Assembly (NCBI GenBank): GCA_012845835.1
Contig: JABAKD010000018.1
Coordinates: 3,292,229-3,356,228, forward strand
DNA from: Undaria pinnatifida
Taxonomy: Eukaryota; Sar; Phaeophyceae; Laminariales; Alariaceae
Direction of reading: 5' to 3'
Length of the DNA stretch: 64,000 nucleotides
The notes beneath the pieces were generated by a model that made no database searches, was not told the DNA's origin, and saw only the letters and a program-made list of their open reading frames with translations. Both the position numbers and the translations under genes were made by a program. Shown here piece by piece: positions 36,329 to 49,170 of the stretch (position 1 is its first letter; each line of letters opens with the position of its first letter).

Positions 36329-39300
36329 TCTGAGGCTACTGTTGTCGTACACTACTGATTGGGCTGTACGTTCCTCCGGTTGTCAATCCGCCCCTAGGCT
36401 TCCCTGGAATACCTTACGTGACAACCTTATCGAACCTTTTGCGATATTCTTGTGCATGCGCGCTTTGTACGCGATGAATCGCCACCGCCCTTCTTTATTA
36501 ATCCCTCGATTCGAAATGACTCCTCCGGCCGGTGAACGTGGTCGCTCCTGTGATGTGCAACGAGAGCAGGGTGAACGTATCGCGATTACGAACTGAGTTT
36601 GCCACTAAACTCCAAACCTTCTCTATGAGCACGATCGTACGACACCGCTCTTAAAGAATTTCTACAACATACGGGCAGAGGGGGGAGTGGTTGGCAAAAC
36701 CACAGACGCATGACACCAACTGTACCATGCAGGCGACGGCACCACCGTCGTCCTTAATGGACGACCTCGCACCGCGAACCTCGTTCCGTATCCCTACTCG
36801 GTCGTCTACAACCTGCGTCTGGCCATCATTGTATCCCTCAGAATGGGCGTTTAGCGTATCGGTCTTTGGACACGTGATGTACACCAACTGTGTGCTGTTA
36901 GAGTGAAACAGACGCGGCCCCACTTCGTATGATTTGCATGCACGGGTTGCGCCACCCCCGAGTCGGCGGCAAACTTCTCGTCCGACGTTGTCATCACACG
37001 ATACCTAAAAAACAAAAACAGCCACAAAACCTTCACTTCCAGATCCCATTGTGGGAAGAGATGCCCCCCCACCCATGGAAAGCATGCCGAACAAGATCGG
37101 CAGGCGAGCGCGGCGGGGAGTTCCCACCGCCACGTTTTAGGTGGGATCGTAGATACGCACGGCCATACGCCCACACGTGCACACAAATACTCCTTCCCCC
37201 CAACATATACTACCATAGAGGTGGACTCGTTTCCCTTAAACCTACTCCTGACGTGAGAAGCTCAACAACTGACCCAAACACAAACAAAAACAAATATCAC
37301 AGAATGAAGTTTTAACCTGAAGAACAATGCCTTGACCTAGGCATGTCGCGGGTTGTGTTGTAAAGTAAGAACGTGATATGACGATAATGGGTTAAGGAGC
37401 GCCGTCATTCAGACAAAACAGCCAGAAATGCAAGATTGCTACCCCCATCAATGCCTAGGCCTTGCGGCTATCAAAATCGCGCAACTTCAACTCTCTCGGT
37501 AGCCCGTCCACCTACGAAATGTACTACAAGATAGCCGAGACCAAACTCGGAGGTACCCCTAGTCGAGCGCCCAACTGAAGTTGTCCGCGCCGTTCCATTT
37601 CCTTCGGCCTCTGCTCGAACAGCACCTCTAGGCCGCAGGTCGGCTAGGTGTTGCGTTCAGAACCGGCAGCGACCTATTCTCTGCCATGCATATCAGTCAA
37701 CAGCGCCCCCTGCTGCCCCGCCCGGCAAAACGGCCGGTTGGTCGCGCTCCTCGGCTCGTAGCGAAACCAGCACCGTTGTGTAAACGCAGTTGCGCCATAC
37801 CTTGTCCCTCCAATCGTGAGAGCTGCCCCCACAACCGGACATCGTCCTCGGGCTCCACCCGGCTGTGCTATCCTTCAATTCACTGTTGTTGCTGACATCT
37901 CGTCGCACGAATGGATGCGTGTCCGAGGGAATCAGACAGGCCAAGGCGGGGCCCGCGGGGGGGGGTGAGTACCAGGTTCCAAGGGTGATAGAGGGCCCCC
38001 CGGTTTCCCCACACGCTCCCTTAGCGTTGATGGTGACGTGTTCTTCACACGAGCGACGAATGCGAAACATAGGGAAGAATTGAACAAAGAGTAAAATAAC
38101 TGGTGAAGCGGCGTAGGAGATTCATGCCCCCACTTGTACAACGAAGTATTGTGATATTTTGACGGCTACCCCCAGACAGGTGCCGCCCTGTCCTACAAGT
38201 GCTGATCAGAGGGGTCGAACAAGCCCGAGACACTACGTGTCCTAGACAAGGGGAATATCTCGCCGCACAACACTGATTCGGGAAACATTTGGTGCATTAG
38301 GAACGTTTATCTCGAGGCACTAGGTGCGATAAGGTTGGCTTCACTATTTCCTGTATCGACAAGCTTCTTTGCTTTTGTTGCCTTTCTATGTAATTGGATC
38401 TACACGGGGCCACTGTCTCTTTTGGGTCAATGTATACGAGCGCATCCACGTACATCGTGGCATTCGCCATACTTAAGAAGGCAGGAGCTTAAACAGCCCA
38501 ATCGCTCGAAACTTGAGAGGAAACAGGCGCTGTCTTAGGGTGAACCCTTCTCTAAACCTGAACACTGGCCTAGCTCTGCGTCGATGGCGAACGGCGCAAC
38601 TGCGCACTTTCAACTGCGAACAAGGTAACACCTGCCAGCCACTGCGGTGCAAACGAGAGACGTCGTTTACGTGGAACGAGCAGAGCTCTCGCGCTACGCT
38701 TTCTCTCGTATGTTTTCCTCAAATGATCGCAACAAATACCTTGTTCGTGGGAGCAGCATTTAAGATAGACGAGGTGTTACTCGACCATCGAGCACTCGCG
38801 CCCCCGTGACTCCGCCGCCGTGTCTATCCGCGTTGGCTTTACAACCGGCAACGTTGTTCCCAGATGGTGGCCTAATTCAACCATGACAGAGCAGCAAAGA
38901 GGATGTACGTTGTGCTTGCGTCTGTCTGTCGTGTTTCGGTTTCGTGTTTCTGTCGATGCGCAAGGCTACCCCCATTTTCAATACCGGGTTGTCGCCACTC
39001 ACACGACAATAACTGGGGAGATGTTTTGTCGCAACGCAGCTCCCCATTCCTATGCGCGAATTTATGTAGCAAAATTTGAACGGCAGGGAACCTCAAGCTC
39101 GCAAAGGAACTGGGGAGTCGCTCACGTGCGTGACCCCGACCCACTGCCAATCAAAAAGCACCAAACGTTACCCCCTTCCCTAGCCTTATTATGATACACA
39201 TGCTCCCAACAAGGATGGGCCCAAAGCAACTAAATAGAAGTATGCACGTGTGTGTCGTTCTCGTTTGTTTCTTCTCCAAGAGGGAAAGTCTAGGCAGAAT

Positions 39301-40265
39301 CAGGGTGACTCCGCTCCTGATCGGCCCCGTTCGCTGTCACTTCCAGGTGACGGCTGCCCCGGTTGCAATTCAAACGCGATGGTTGGTCGCTGGCGTACGA
39401 TACAGCCGTCGCGTGGCCAGAAACGAAACTGTACCTACTGTATTTGTATCATAGATCAGACGACATCAGGATATTTACGTATCTATACTACCTGGCTCGG
39501 CGATCATTTAGGTAGTACAGCAGTGAAATATTCGTTCAATCGATTGGCGTCCAGACAATACGGCAGATTGACTCCACCCTCGAGTGTTTATGCCAGTCGT
39601 GACTCCACCGTGACGGCCTCGGACGTTACTCTACAAAAGGGCAATTTTCGCTGGGTACCCCTGCCGCGTCCCTCTCCACGTCAACATATAGCCGATGATG
39701 ACGGTGCGTTTAAATATCGAGCAGTCTGTCCAAAGGAATACATATAATCAGCTAGTGGCATGGTAGATACAAGGCCGGCGCGACAGTGCCGTGCCCTTCA
39801 CACTCGTACCGCCTTCTCTTGAAATTACTGATTGTTTCGTGAGCTATCCTGTCCAAATTGTGCGCATATGTAGGGAAGCACGCGCGCAATCTATTCGTCG
39901 CGAATCGCTTGTGTCTCGGGGGAAGGAGATCACTTACCACCAACGACACTGTTTCCGGGATAAATTAAGGTGGCCGTTATGTAGCATCACGAGCCATCAC
40001 GCTACTCCCCTCTCGTATTGGGCTCGAGTCGCCTCGCACGGGTTATGGACAATTCGTGGTCATGTAATGCACCCACCAAGCCACCTATCCCAGGTGCTTG
40101 CCTCCTCTCGGTCATGAGCAGAAAGGAAACTCACACATATACGAGAAAATATTGTCATGAAAATAAACCAAGGGGGAAGGGGTCTGAATCTTGAACGACA
40201 AGGGCATCGACGTCACAGCATGTACCTGGGCCACCCCACCCAGGAAATTGGATGTGCCATGCCAA
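36329..40265. other. Non-coding stretch, copy 2
   Basis: Single copy of the 389-bp segment at about 38843-39231. No gene seen. Confidence 0.45.
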
Positions 40266-41157
40266 CCTGTATCAGTGACCCTATAGTTCTATGCAATGTA
40301 GGTTCTGTTAATCGACCTGTGAGGGCACCTCTACGCTCAAATGTTCGCCGCGACTCCATAGCGGTGACACCCTCTAGCTGCGTAGCATACCCATTGCGCG
40401 CCTGGTAATTGTCGCACGACAATGAGTCGTAGAAAACATTCCAGCAGGTAGCTAGATCACGGGCGTATGTCAGCGTAAGTCCCTACCTGCATCGTTGATA
40501 ATACAGTGTGATGCACTGTAGGTTATATCTGGCACGTGACTATGAGGACGACTCCACCCTCAATTCCTCGCGGCGACTCCGGAGCGGCGACCCTCGCCGG
40601 CGGCGTGGTATACCATTTCGCGCACGGCGTTCAACGTACGACTATGAGTTGTAGACAATCTTCCAGCAGGTATCTCGATAGTCGAAGTAGATACAGAGTT
40701 GATCCCTACCTGCATCAATGATCCTATAGTGTGATGCAGTTTAGGTTCTGTCATGTGAGCTGTGAGGGCGATTCCACCCTCACGCACTCGCTGCGACCCC
40801 ACTGCAGCCATTCTCTCTGACGGCGTGGTACAGACATTGCGCGCCGGTTGTTGCTCGTACGACTAAATTCGCTGTTAGTGTCCCAGCTGTATGAATTACC
40901 AGGTATGCATGTAGAAACACAGAAAATACCTTCCTGTATTCGTGATTCAACTATGTCTAGGTTCCGTCAGGTGAAGCATGGCTACACACTCACGCAATGG
41001 CCGGGACTCCACAGCGGCGAGTATTGCTGGTGGAATGAAGCTGCCATCCCGCGCCCGGCATTATGCGTACGACATAAATTCGCACGAAATATTCAAATTT
41101 AAATACAGGCGGAATAATAGACAACGAAAATACAGTAGATACATGTCGCTAACGAGG
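40266..41157. repeat. Unit-end block of four ~225-bp degenerate repeats, copy 2
   Basis: Same four repeats, starting at about 40266, 40486, 40709 and 40933. Subrepeats match their counterparts in other units better than their neighbours, so they predate the macrosatellite amplification. Confidence 0.75.
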
Positions 41158-41824
41158 TCGGCGCGCAGTGATTATAGGGACCCAATGCTCGCAAGAGTAT
41201 CAATTGGAGTCAAGAGGATAGCAGTAGCATATTCTGCAGATACATCTCGCTGTTAGCATGATGCAGTAATTGCGCGGCAGAAAGAAGTTCCAAGAAAAGG
41301 GTAGCGTAAATACTAGACTAACCTGCTGTGGGCATTGAATACTACCGAAGCCAGCCGGCAGAATGCATCATGCAGCATAGAATCAACCATTCTGGCCACA
41401 CCAACTAGTTCGAATCAAGACTGCATTTGTCGCCACAACCAGCGATCAGACCGTGTACTCCAAGAGGAAGCCCACCAGAGCAACCAGTCTGACGGTACAT
41501 CATTTAAGATAACGAGCATATCTGTGATGAAATCCGTGACAACGGAGCTTGTCTTGAACAGCACACACGTGTACAGCCCTCCATCGAACTCACAGCAGAT
41601 GCCAGCTCGCGTTTGTTGGTGCTATTATCGTCATGAACGAACTCAATCATGTAGCGACAGGCTCCAACCATCGATTATTATAAATTAAAGTATGGTCTCA
41701 CACGGCAGTACGGCTCAACCGTACGAAGTTGCTGTTGTCCTCGTCATCGCAATACAAATCGGGACAGACAGGTTCCAACCACTGCCTGCCGCCACAAATG
41801 TTTTTTTAGTAGAAGTATTTACAG

Positions 41825-41826
41825 TA
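41825..41826. other. 189-bp deletion junction in copy 3
   Basis: ACAGT (equivalent of 662-666) is joined directly to ACCAG (equivalent of 856-860). The missing 189 bp is present in copies 1, 2 and 4, so the event is a deletion in copy 3. Confidence 0.85.
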
Positions 41827-42105
41827 CCAGCCCCACTCCCACCTCAGGTACAGGTGTAGTTGGAAAGTAAAAGCATTTCAAAACAAACCAGCACCCTCTT
41901 TCGTTGTTCTGGACACAGATATCAAGGGACGGCACTTTTACCACTTGACCGGCGGCAAAATTCCAATAGTTGACCTTGATTGACGCCGAACTACTATGGT
42001 TAAATTTGACCGATAGTGTTCACACCCGTGACCGCTGGGACGTTCCCGTTGACTGCCCGTCTCAGGACATAGTACTGCTAAAAGGCCCCCTGGACAGAAA
42101 TATGT

Positions 42106-42537
42106 TTATTGTTTTATTACTCTTGCATCTTTGCCATCTCTAACCGCGCCCCCCCACGTACACCACACACATCGCTTCCAAGATGCAGCCGGGTAATCCC
42201 GTCGCCCGAGCTCCCGCTCGCTGGAATAATCCCGCAAGTTGAGATCCAGCTTTCTCGAGCACGGGGTCTTCTTCGCCTCCGAGTTGACCGCGCGCACATG
42301 CAGACTCACATACTTGGCTTGGCTGGGGATTTCAGGAACTATTTCGCGCCTGCCATCAATATCAGCAAGATCCCCTACCGCTTGCGCTCGGCGTGCCCTT
42401 GAAAGCTTACACATGACGAGCCGTAACCGGGAATGGTCCGGGGTTGCTCGTTCACGTTGTTTTACGACACTCTTCTTCGACCCATATTCCCGACACAGAC
42501 GTGCCTCATTCTCTCCACAAAACAACATAAACATCAC
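42106..42537 (-). pseudogene. Region A coding fragment, copy 3 (longest open version)
   Basis: 143 codons are open here because the TAG of copies 1 and 2 is AAG. The frame adds an upstream stretch ending MCKLSRARRAQAVGDLAD before the shared EVVP/EIVP, KLDLNLRDY, GRRDY and RCVWCTW blocks. Most differences from copies 1 and 4 change the residue, so there is little sign of continued selection. The start codon and the nature of the original protein are unknown. Confidence 0.4.
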
Positions 42538-42869
42538 CTTGTCTGGTACGTTGTTTTTTTCGAGGCGCAGACAAAGCTATCCTACAGCATTTGGAACATA
42601 GACCCTTTGTCAACTTGGCCATATCCTGCGACATGTAGTTTCCATGTGTTGTATTTGAGGCAGAACTCGAATGTCAGCGCACGCACAGGTTTCGCTCAAC
42701 GTCCTGGCGCATACAACACCGGTGGGTAACATGCATTCCGCGCGGCGTCGGAAATCGGTCCTACGCGGACAAGCAAGATGTTGGTGATGATAAATGTTGA
42801 AGCTAGTATCAGCGCGTCGTCGTTTGTCATACTAAGGGGGGCAAGAAAAGTCCAGGCGAACGGGTGAAG

Positions 42870-42919
42870 CCTCCCCTCCCTCCTTGGTACAAGGGGAGGA
42901 TTGGGGGGGGGGGGGGGGG
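42870..42919. repeat. Pyrimidine/G-rich hairpin tract, copy 3 (17-G run)
   Basis: Same position in the unit, but the first G-run is GGGGAGG and the separating A of the later runs is lost, leaving 17 consecutive G (42903-42919). Homopolymer length here may also be affected by sequencing or assembly error. Confidence 0.7.
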
Positions 42920-43973
42920 TTCCTCAGGACGGGAGTTCTTCCCCCTTGTGAGAAGGAAGGGGATCTTTATGAACGTCCCTAAGCTGCTTTCCGCAAGACT
43001 CCCTGTGTTGGTAATCCGCGGACAGGCCAGGTTGGCGAATGTATCAGAATAAATAAAGGATGCGAGCTGCTTTTCGCACATTTTCGTATGTCGATCTTTC
43101 GCTAAGGCAGCGCGGAGAGACAGGGACTTACACGTTACTGCATTTTCGTTTATGAGGCACATCGTTCGTCTTTGTCGGAAGCCCCCTCAGGATCATGGGA
43201 AATTTGAACAAGACAACAAAAAAAATCAATATCCGCGTTTCTCATTTACTTTTCCCAAATCAATGGCATTCATGTTTCATAGCTGAACGCCTTGTTTGAT
43301 GCACTCGTTCGAACAACTGTTGATACGTGCCAAGTAGACCGGGACAGTCGATCTACACCCCCGCTTCCGAACGCTAAATACGACGAAAAAAGAAACAAGT
43401 GCACCAACAAAGACATTGAGAAAACGAGAAATCCAAATATCGAGAAAAACATCGGAACGGACAACCGAACGAAAGCTAAACGAAAACAAGAAACAAAAGA
43501 AACAAAAGAGACGAAAAAACGAACTCTGCTTGAAAACGCACGCTGCTCCCTGTGATCCTCGGACATGCCCTTACCGACAACTCATACCCCTTGCGATCAC
43601 CGGCTTGGTTTTCGGCGGCACCTTGACCGGATGTCGTCTAAACATTATCGCCATACCGCATCCTTTTACTTTAGCTGCGCGTAAACAGCAAGACAAACAG
43701 TGGATGTCTTTAAAGCACCAAACCTCAGTCGTCATACTTAGAAGCAAACAAGCTTCACGATAATGAGCTACAAAGTCAGCGGTGGATATCTTCGAATGGC
43801 CACCCCCGCTGTACATCATCACAAACAAACCAGAGAGTCATAGACCTTCCTTTAACAGCAAAACCATTAGCTACATTTAACAGGTCCGTTTCCGCCAGTC
43901 CATTCTAGTAATGAAAGCAGGTAGAGTAGCTAAACACCACATTCAGTCATACAGGCGGTTTAGTTGGCGACAT

Positions 43974-45428
43974 TTAGCCTACGCAGAAAAAGCGAAACCA
44001 GATAGCGATTCTTGAGCAGCAGCAGGAAAACCACTTTGTTACGGCTAACGTCCAATCTGCTCCATCTGTTTCCGTCTTTACAAACTCCTCTTCCTCCCGG
44101 TCCTTCCGAAAGCCCAAAGCAGGCGGGCACACGGAGTCCGAGGCGGGGGAACCCACCACGGAAACTTCTCGCAACCTCACCGTGTCCAACTCAAAGAACC
44201 GCCCTTGGTCCAACGCCCCCGTCCCGGTGGGGTGCTCGTCGCTTTCGTCACAACCGCCCGGGTAAGCGGAGCTGTCATCCTTCTCCTCAGCGTCCGACAT
44301 CGTCCCAAAGCTCAAACTGTTCGCCACACCGCCCTCTACGACGGCGTCCGACTTCAAGGTTTCTTGGACGAGGGGGCACACCGACTCCTGGGCGAGGTGT
44401 AACACGGGGTCCAGTTGAGGGAAGCCTTGGTTCGAGCCCCTCCAGGAGGAAGTGTCATCTTCCCCCGCATTTGAGTCGGTGAGAGTAGTAGAGAGGTCCG
44501 TTACCGGACGCTCAACTGGATCGAATGCCGGCCACCAATTTTTGTTCGGCTCCCCCGAAGGGTTGGCCGTGTCGTGGGTTGTTGCGTCTGACTCGGTCCA
44601 CATTGTCGAGCTATCCGTTTCTGACGACGAGCCTGCCGGATCTAATGCCGCATGCTTTTGGTCCGAACCCTCCGCGGTAGTCGTGTCCTTATCCCCTTCT
44701 TTTGAGACGTTGGAGTTGATCGACGTTGTTTGTGTTTCCGGGGGCGTCCACACCGGATCCAATTCCGGGCACCAGATTTTCTCCGACCCCCCTGAGAGAT
44801 TACCCGTACCGTGAATCGCTACGCCTGAATCCCAGCAGTGGCTCGAGCTGCCTCCCTGCGCGTCCGAACCGGTCCAATCGGTCGAGCTGTTCAACCCTGT
44901 CCAGTCGATGGAGTCGCTTCCTGTCGAGATGGGATTCCACGCCCAACGGTCGGGGCCAGGGGAGTGCCCGGGGTCCGACACCACCGAAGACACGGCCTCC
45001 GACGCCGTGGAGGTGGAGGATGCGGGGTTGCTGTCGTCAATGTCCGGCAAGGTTGTGTCATGCGTGCGCCACGCGGGCTTCGAATCGGTCGAGGGGGAAG
45101 AGGTGGGATTCATGTCCGAAAGGTCCAACGATATGGTGCCCTCGACATTCCCCGTGACAAGGTCGCGGCACAGAACGGGGTCAGACTCTAACGGGGTCGA
45201 CGAGTTCCCAATGTCCTGGGGGGCCGTGCATGTGCTGCCGGCTTTCCACGTGGCAATAACAGAGCAGTCTGACTCCGGCCATGTGGTAGAGGCTTCTTGA
45301 AGGGGTTTGTCCAAAACGCGAGAGATGGCCGCTTCGACCATTTCCATCCTGGCAGCATCGTCTTTCTCCTGCCAAGGCCAACAGGTGGGGATAACAGAGG
45401 GAGAGTAAACCAGCGAGGGAGGGAACAT
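43974..45428 (-). CDS. Hypothetical Ser/Thr/Asp-rich repeat protein, 484 aa (copy 3)
   Basis: Third intact copy with the same length, start and stop. The protein differs from copies 1 and 2 at three residues: Asp210-Phe211 become Asn-Leu, and Tyr239 becomes Ser. All eight base changes I can see in the ORF lie in one 138-bp patch (44713-44850); the remaining ~1.3 kb looks identical to the other copies. That clustering suggests a short conversion tract from a diverged, unseen paralogue rather than random mutation. The reading frame survives all eight changes. Confidence 0.6.
   Translation of the reverse strand: MFPPSLVYSPSVIPTCWPWQEKDDAARMEMVEAAISRVLDKPLQEASTTWPESDCSVIATWKAGSTCTAPQDIGNSSTPLESDPVLCRDLVTGNVEGTISLDLSDMNPTSSPSTDSKPAWRTHDTTLPDIDDSNPASSTSTASEAVSSVVSDPGHSPGPDRWAWNPISTGSDSIDWTGLNSSTDWTGSDAQGGSSSHCWDSGVAIHGTGNLSGGSEKIWCPELDPVWTPPETQTTSINSNVSKEGDKDTTTAEGSDQKHAALDPAGSSSETDSSTMWTESDATTHDTANPSGEPNKNWWPAFDPVERPVTDLSTTLTDSNAGEDDTSSWRGSNQGFPQLDPVLHLAQESVCPLVQETLKSDAVVEGGVANSLSFGTMSDAEEKDDSSAYPGGCDESDEHPTGTGALDQGRFFELDTVRLREVSVVGSPASDSVCPPALGFRKDREEEEFVKTETDGADWTLAVTKWFSCCCSRIAIWFRFFCVG
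44713..44850. other. Clustered-substitution patch in ORF copy 3
   Basis: Eight substitutions relative to copies 1 and 2 occur in 138 bp, including four in six bases near 44804-44809, while the rest of the ORF shows none. It covers residues of about 194-239 on the minus strand. The pattern fits a short gene-conversion tract; a local mutation burst is the alternative. Confidence 0.6.
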
Positions 45429-48400
45429 GCGAGGGAGCGATTTATGATCCTGATTGATTGGTATGTGTGAAGCAACTGGTTCGTTGTATTAGGCGGGGTC
45501 ATGCGACCAAACGAAAAACCCATACCACTCTCTCAAGAAGGTCTGAACGAATATGTCAGGAGTGAGACGACAAAGAACACAGAAGCATCTTTAACGTTTT
45601 TCGTTAATTCTTGTTGATGTTAGAGCACCCCTCATCATGTCTAGGTAAACAACGTCCAGTGGGGTGTGAACAGTTCGGCTTTGGACTTGCGTCTGGACCG
45701 CTCCTATATTTGTCCTAGTAAAGTAGCAAGCGGGTGACGGGCGCGCGAGGTTAGGCGGTTGATTGATTTGCATTTTTTTGTCCTTGAACGGTTTAGCTGT
45801 CTTGCACAACTGTTGGCGTACGTTTCGTGGTAGTCGTTACAGAAACGGCGCGGAGGAGTGAGCTATAAGACTGGCGTGTTCAGCCACCGAACACCGGAAA
45901 CAAAAAAGATCACGCGCGTTCGCGTGCTATGTGCCACAGGCGTAAAGCACAGTAACGAACACCCAATGTATGGCATTACATTGCTCGTCGAGTTGCGGGT
46001 GTATTGGTTTGACCTGTTAGGCCGTGAACGGATGCCCGTGTTAATTGTAACAAAGGAACTACGCGATACTGTTAGAGTACCACTCGTGTGTCACATCGTC
46101 ATTCGGTAGGCATGATATTATTCATCGAGCTGCACGTTTGCTTTTCCCCAGCGCCAAGTTTTGAGTGGGGTAGAGGTCCCAAAGTCTGGAGCCTGACAAA
46201 AACGCTGTGCACTTCTGTCGTAGCATGTCTCTACTGGGACAGGCAAATATGACATAGGGAGCGAGAGAGAGAACTAGTACCGTGTACCGGGTATAACATA
46301 GTATAACATGCCCTACCTTGTGCACTACACCCACAGCGACGGTAAGCTATTCAAACATTAAGAATATGCAACTCACTTTATCGCCCGGGGTACGATGTAT
46401 AGACTTGCAACATTCTTCATGTTCTACCTCCCAGGAGCATATCTCGCGCCGGATAACAACTGTACATTGCTGGAAGGGGGGAGTGCGTACTGTGTCACCC
46501 GGGGTACATTTTTTAGCAGCATTACACACACTACCTGCAATACTACCGCCGTAGATTATACCACCCGTGAGATAACAATTTTGTAAATACTAACGATCAG
46601 TCACTGTACATCATCCGGGATGCCACTTTCCCTATTTTGTGCGGTTTAAGCTAAACATTTGGTATACCCTCTACATGCCCACCCCGTGACATGCTTATCA
46701 ACGCCGTCTCACCTTTCCTATGGTATTAATTTTTGCTTTCGCGAAAAGTATCACATACCACATGCAGGTAGTTTTGGAATGGTGACAACAAGCCGATCTA
46801 CTTGGTATTATCCAGAATATGGTCTTGAGCCGGATGGTCGTATAAAGGGCACTCACTACCGGAACTAAATAAGGGTCCGGAGAAGGCACAGCTGTCGTGC
46901 TGTTTACTCAATTTTTTCGCACAACATGGTATAGGCGCAGGGTCCAGAACAGCACAAACGCGGTGGCTACTCTCGGCAGTGACTTTGAGCTGGTGAATAC
47001 CCAGGCCCCATAAGTTGCCCCCATTAGGTAACTTTGATCATGACTGATTCGGTATGGTCGAGGTTTTACGTTTTGTTTGTCCCCATGTGTTTCCGGACAA
47101 ACACGTGCATACAGGTTGACCAAGGGATGAGTTTTGGTCTTGGATTTGAGTTCGATTGATTGCTATTGCGTTTTATCCAAAGCCCCCTCCCGTTGTACGG
47201 GAACCCCACGCCGTACACACAAAAGGAAAGTTTCCAAACTGTACAATATCATGACGCGTGCTACGATAGAAGTGCACCACTTTATTCTTGAGGTTTCTCA
47301 ATTTGGGAGCTTAATACCTCTCCCAAGAACTGATGTTTATTCAAATAAAAGTGCACGCGACTAATACAGGTATATTTACATGCCTCGAAGTAGCGTGGCA
47401 CACGGTCAGTACCGTAACCCTTTGGTGACTTCAGGGGGGGGAAATGTATGGCATGCAAATCGCTATTTACTACAGAAGGACATAACACGACTCAAAAGAG
47501 GGTTGAAGTCATCGTACGCAATAGAAGGGGTGCAGCCGAAGATTCTAGGCTCCAATTATTACAATCGTGAGGTGCTCAATATCTCAGCCGAAACATGGCT
47601 TTGAAGACATTCGCTAGCGCACTTCGAACAGCTTTTGTTTTCGATAGATAGTCCTACACAGCGACATCATCACACAAACAGATGGTCCTACACATGAGGA
47701 GCTTAACCAGTCCTGATCGTTTGGGCCAATCATTGCAATCCCTACCGTGGGATGAATCATTGATAGACTGTACTAGGTGGACATGTTTAATAATGCGGTG
47801 TCAGTACTATCCGGTACATTGTGCGGTGAAGCGTGATGCCCACGCAGCATAGCCCCATCCTTACGGCTGCGACATCACACCACACGGATAAGGAGAAGGC
47901 GAAACTTTGTTGTTCGTCGTGTCAATCACTATTATTCGTTGTTATGTCATACATATACGCGGATGCTATTCCGACCGTGTTTGCTGATCTCCGTGTTATC
48001 GGCAGTCGTTCTTATGCCATGGGGATAGTTGATCCCGCGCACATACTTTTCGTTGTACCATGTCAAACAATAACTATTTTGAAGTGCTCTTAAGACAGCA
48101 CTTTTTTTATCGTCTAGCTTATCGCTTAGAATCATTCCGCGGTGTATTCATGAAACGTGACGTGTAAGAATGACGATACAACATCGTCTGCACGGAACAG
48201 CAGAGAGAAGATCCTAATAATAGGTTAGTGGGTGACCAAGGGTGCGTTCAATGAGGTCACATTTAGCGGCTCGGGTCGGTATTATAGAAACAATGCTTTT
48301 CATATTGTCGATTCACAACCATGCACAACCGTCTAGCGTTTCATACACCTAGTGTTTCACACAAACGACTCTATTTTTCGCAGCAGACAGACCCATGGCC

Positions 48401-49170
48401 GGTATGATTTGCACGACCTATATATCATGTTGACGGGGGGACGCCATATGATCTGAAAAAATATATTTGCTTGATTTTGAATGCTGTACTTCACAGATCC
48501 TGCGAAACATACCCTGACGACAAGCAAAATATGTAGATGGTCAAGATCCTGATATGTTGGAGGTGTGTAAATTTTGGTTTCACTGCGACAGGACGATAAC
48601 AATTGCGTCGATGTTTGAATGAGGTACAGACGCCACGACAACTGAAAACCAAATGCGTCCACCTCTGAATAAATGACGGGACGACTCCCCGCGCGGTAGT
48701 CCAAATTGGGGTGTTATACAATAATATCTTGCCATGGCCGGGTGAGGCCCAAAATGGCCGACTACAAAGCAAGAGGATGCACCGCACAATCGTATGCAAT
48801 GGCCGGACCAGTTTCATGTTTTACGTTGGCACGATTGTGATACAAAGGAACTTCATTCTTTGTTTCGTCCCTAAACATATGGTTCGAAATGGGTTACTAG
48901 CGCTCGTCAAAGTTTACGTACTGCGGGTGTACGTGTGTCAGTTTAATCTTCTCCCGTTGGGAGAACAGCAGCAAGGGTCTATCATGGCGAAACCCGGGGC
49001 AAGCATTTACATACACAATCGGTATCATACCGTACGTACTGGCAGATATATCATGTAGTACAGTAGTACCGGAAGTACGAAGGTAGTACATACCAGTATA
49101 GGAGTTTTGGGGAATCGACAAGAACAGGAGGCGGAGTGGAAGAAGGGCGTTGACGAAAAGAAACAATGTA
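45429..49170. other. Non-coding stretch, copy 3
   Basis: Equivalent of 4460-8216. Divergence from the other copies rises sharply after about 45620. Hairpin listed separately. Confidence 0.45.
48081..48108 (+). other. Conserved hairpin with T-run, copy 3
   Basis: The left flank is altered (TTTTGAAGTGCT), but AAGTGCT/AGCACTT still pairs, the loop differs (CTTAAGAC) and the T-run is seven long. The stem survives in a diverged neighbourhood. Confidence 0.5.

Larger units (their letters stand above)
21528..41157. repeat. Macrosatellite unit, copy 2 (19,630 bp)
   Basis: Second unit. The first ~5.6 kb is nearly identical to copy 1, with only scattered single-base changes (for example at 21591 and 21951). 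From about 27150 onward divergence rises to a few percent and short blocks alternate between copy-1-like and copy-3-like sequence. Copy-specific features are the 269-bp LTR insertion at 29592-29860 and a small gain near 32485 (TATAATTATATAG) shared with copy 3 but not copy 1. It lacks the Helitron-like insertion and has only one copy of the 389-bp segment. Confidence 0.95.
43210..45620. other. Homogenised block around the ORF in copy 3
   Basis: Between about 43210 and 45620, copy 3 is nearly identical to copies 1 and 2, including ~400 bp of non-coding DNA (43563-43973). The sequence on both sides differs by several percent. Because third positions and non-coding bases are equally unchanged, recent gene conversion explains this better than protein-level constraint. 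Boundaries are by eye. Confidence 0.55.
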
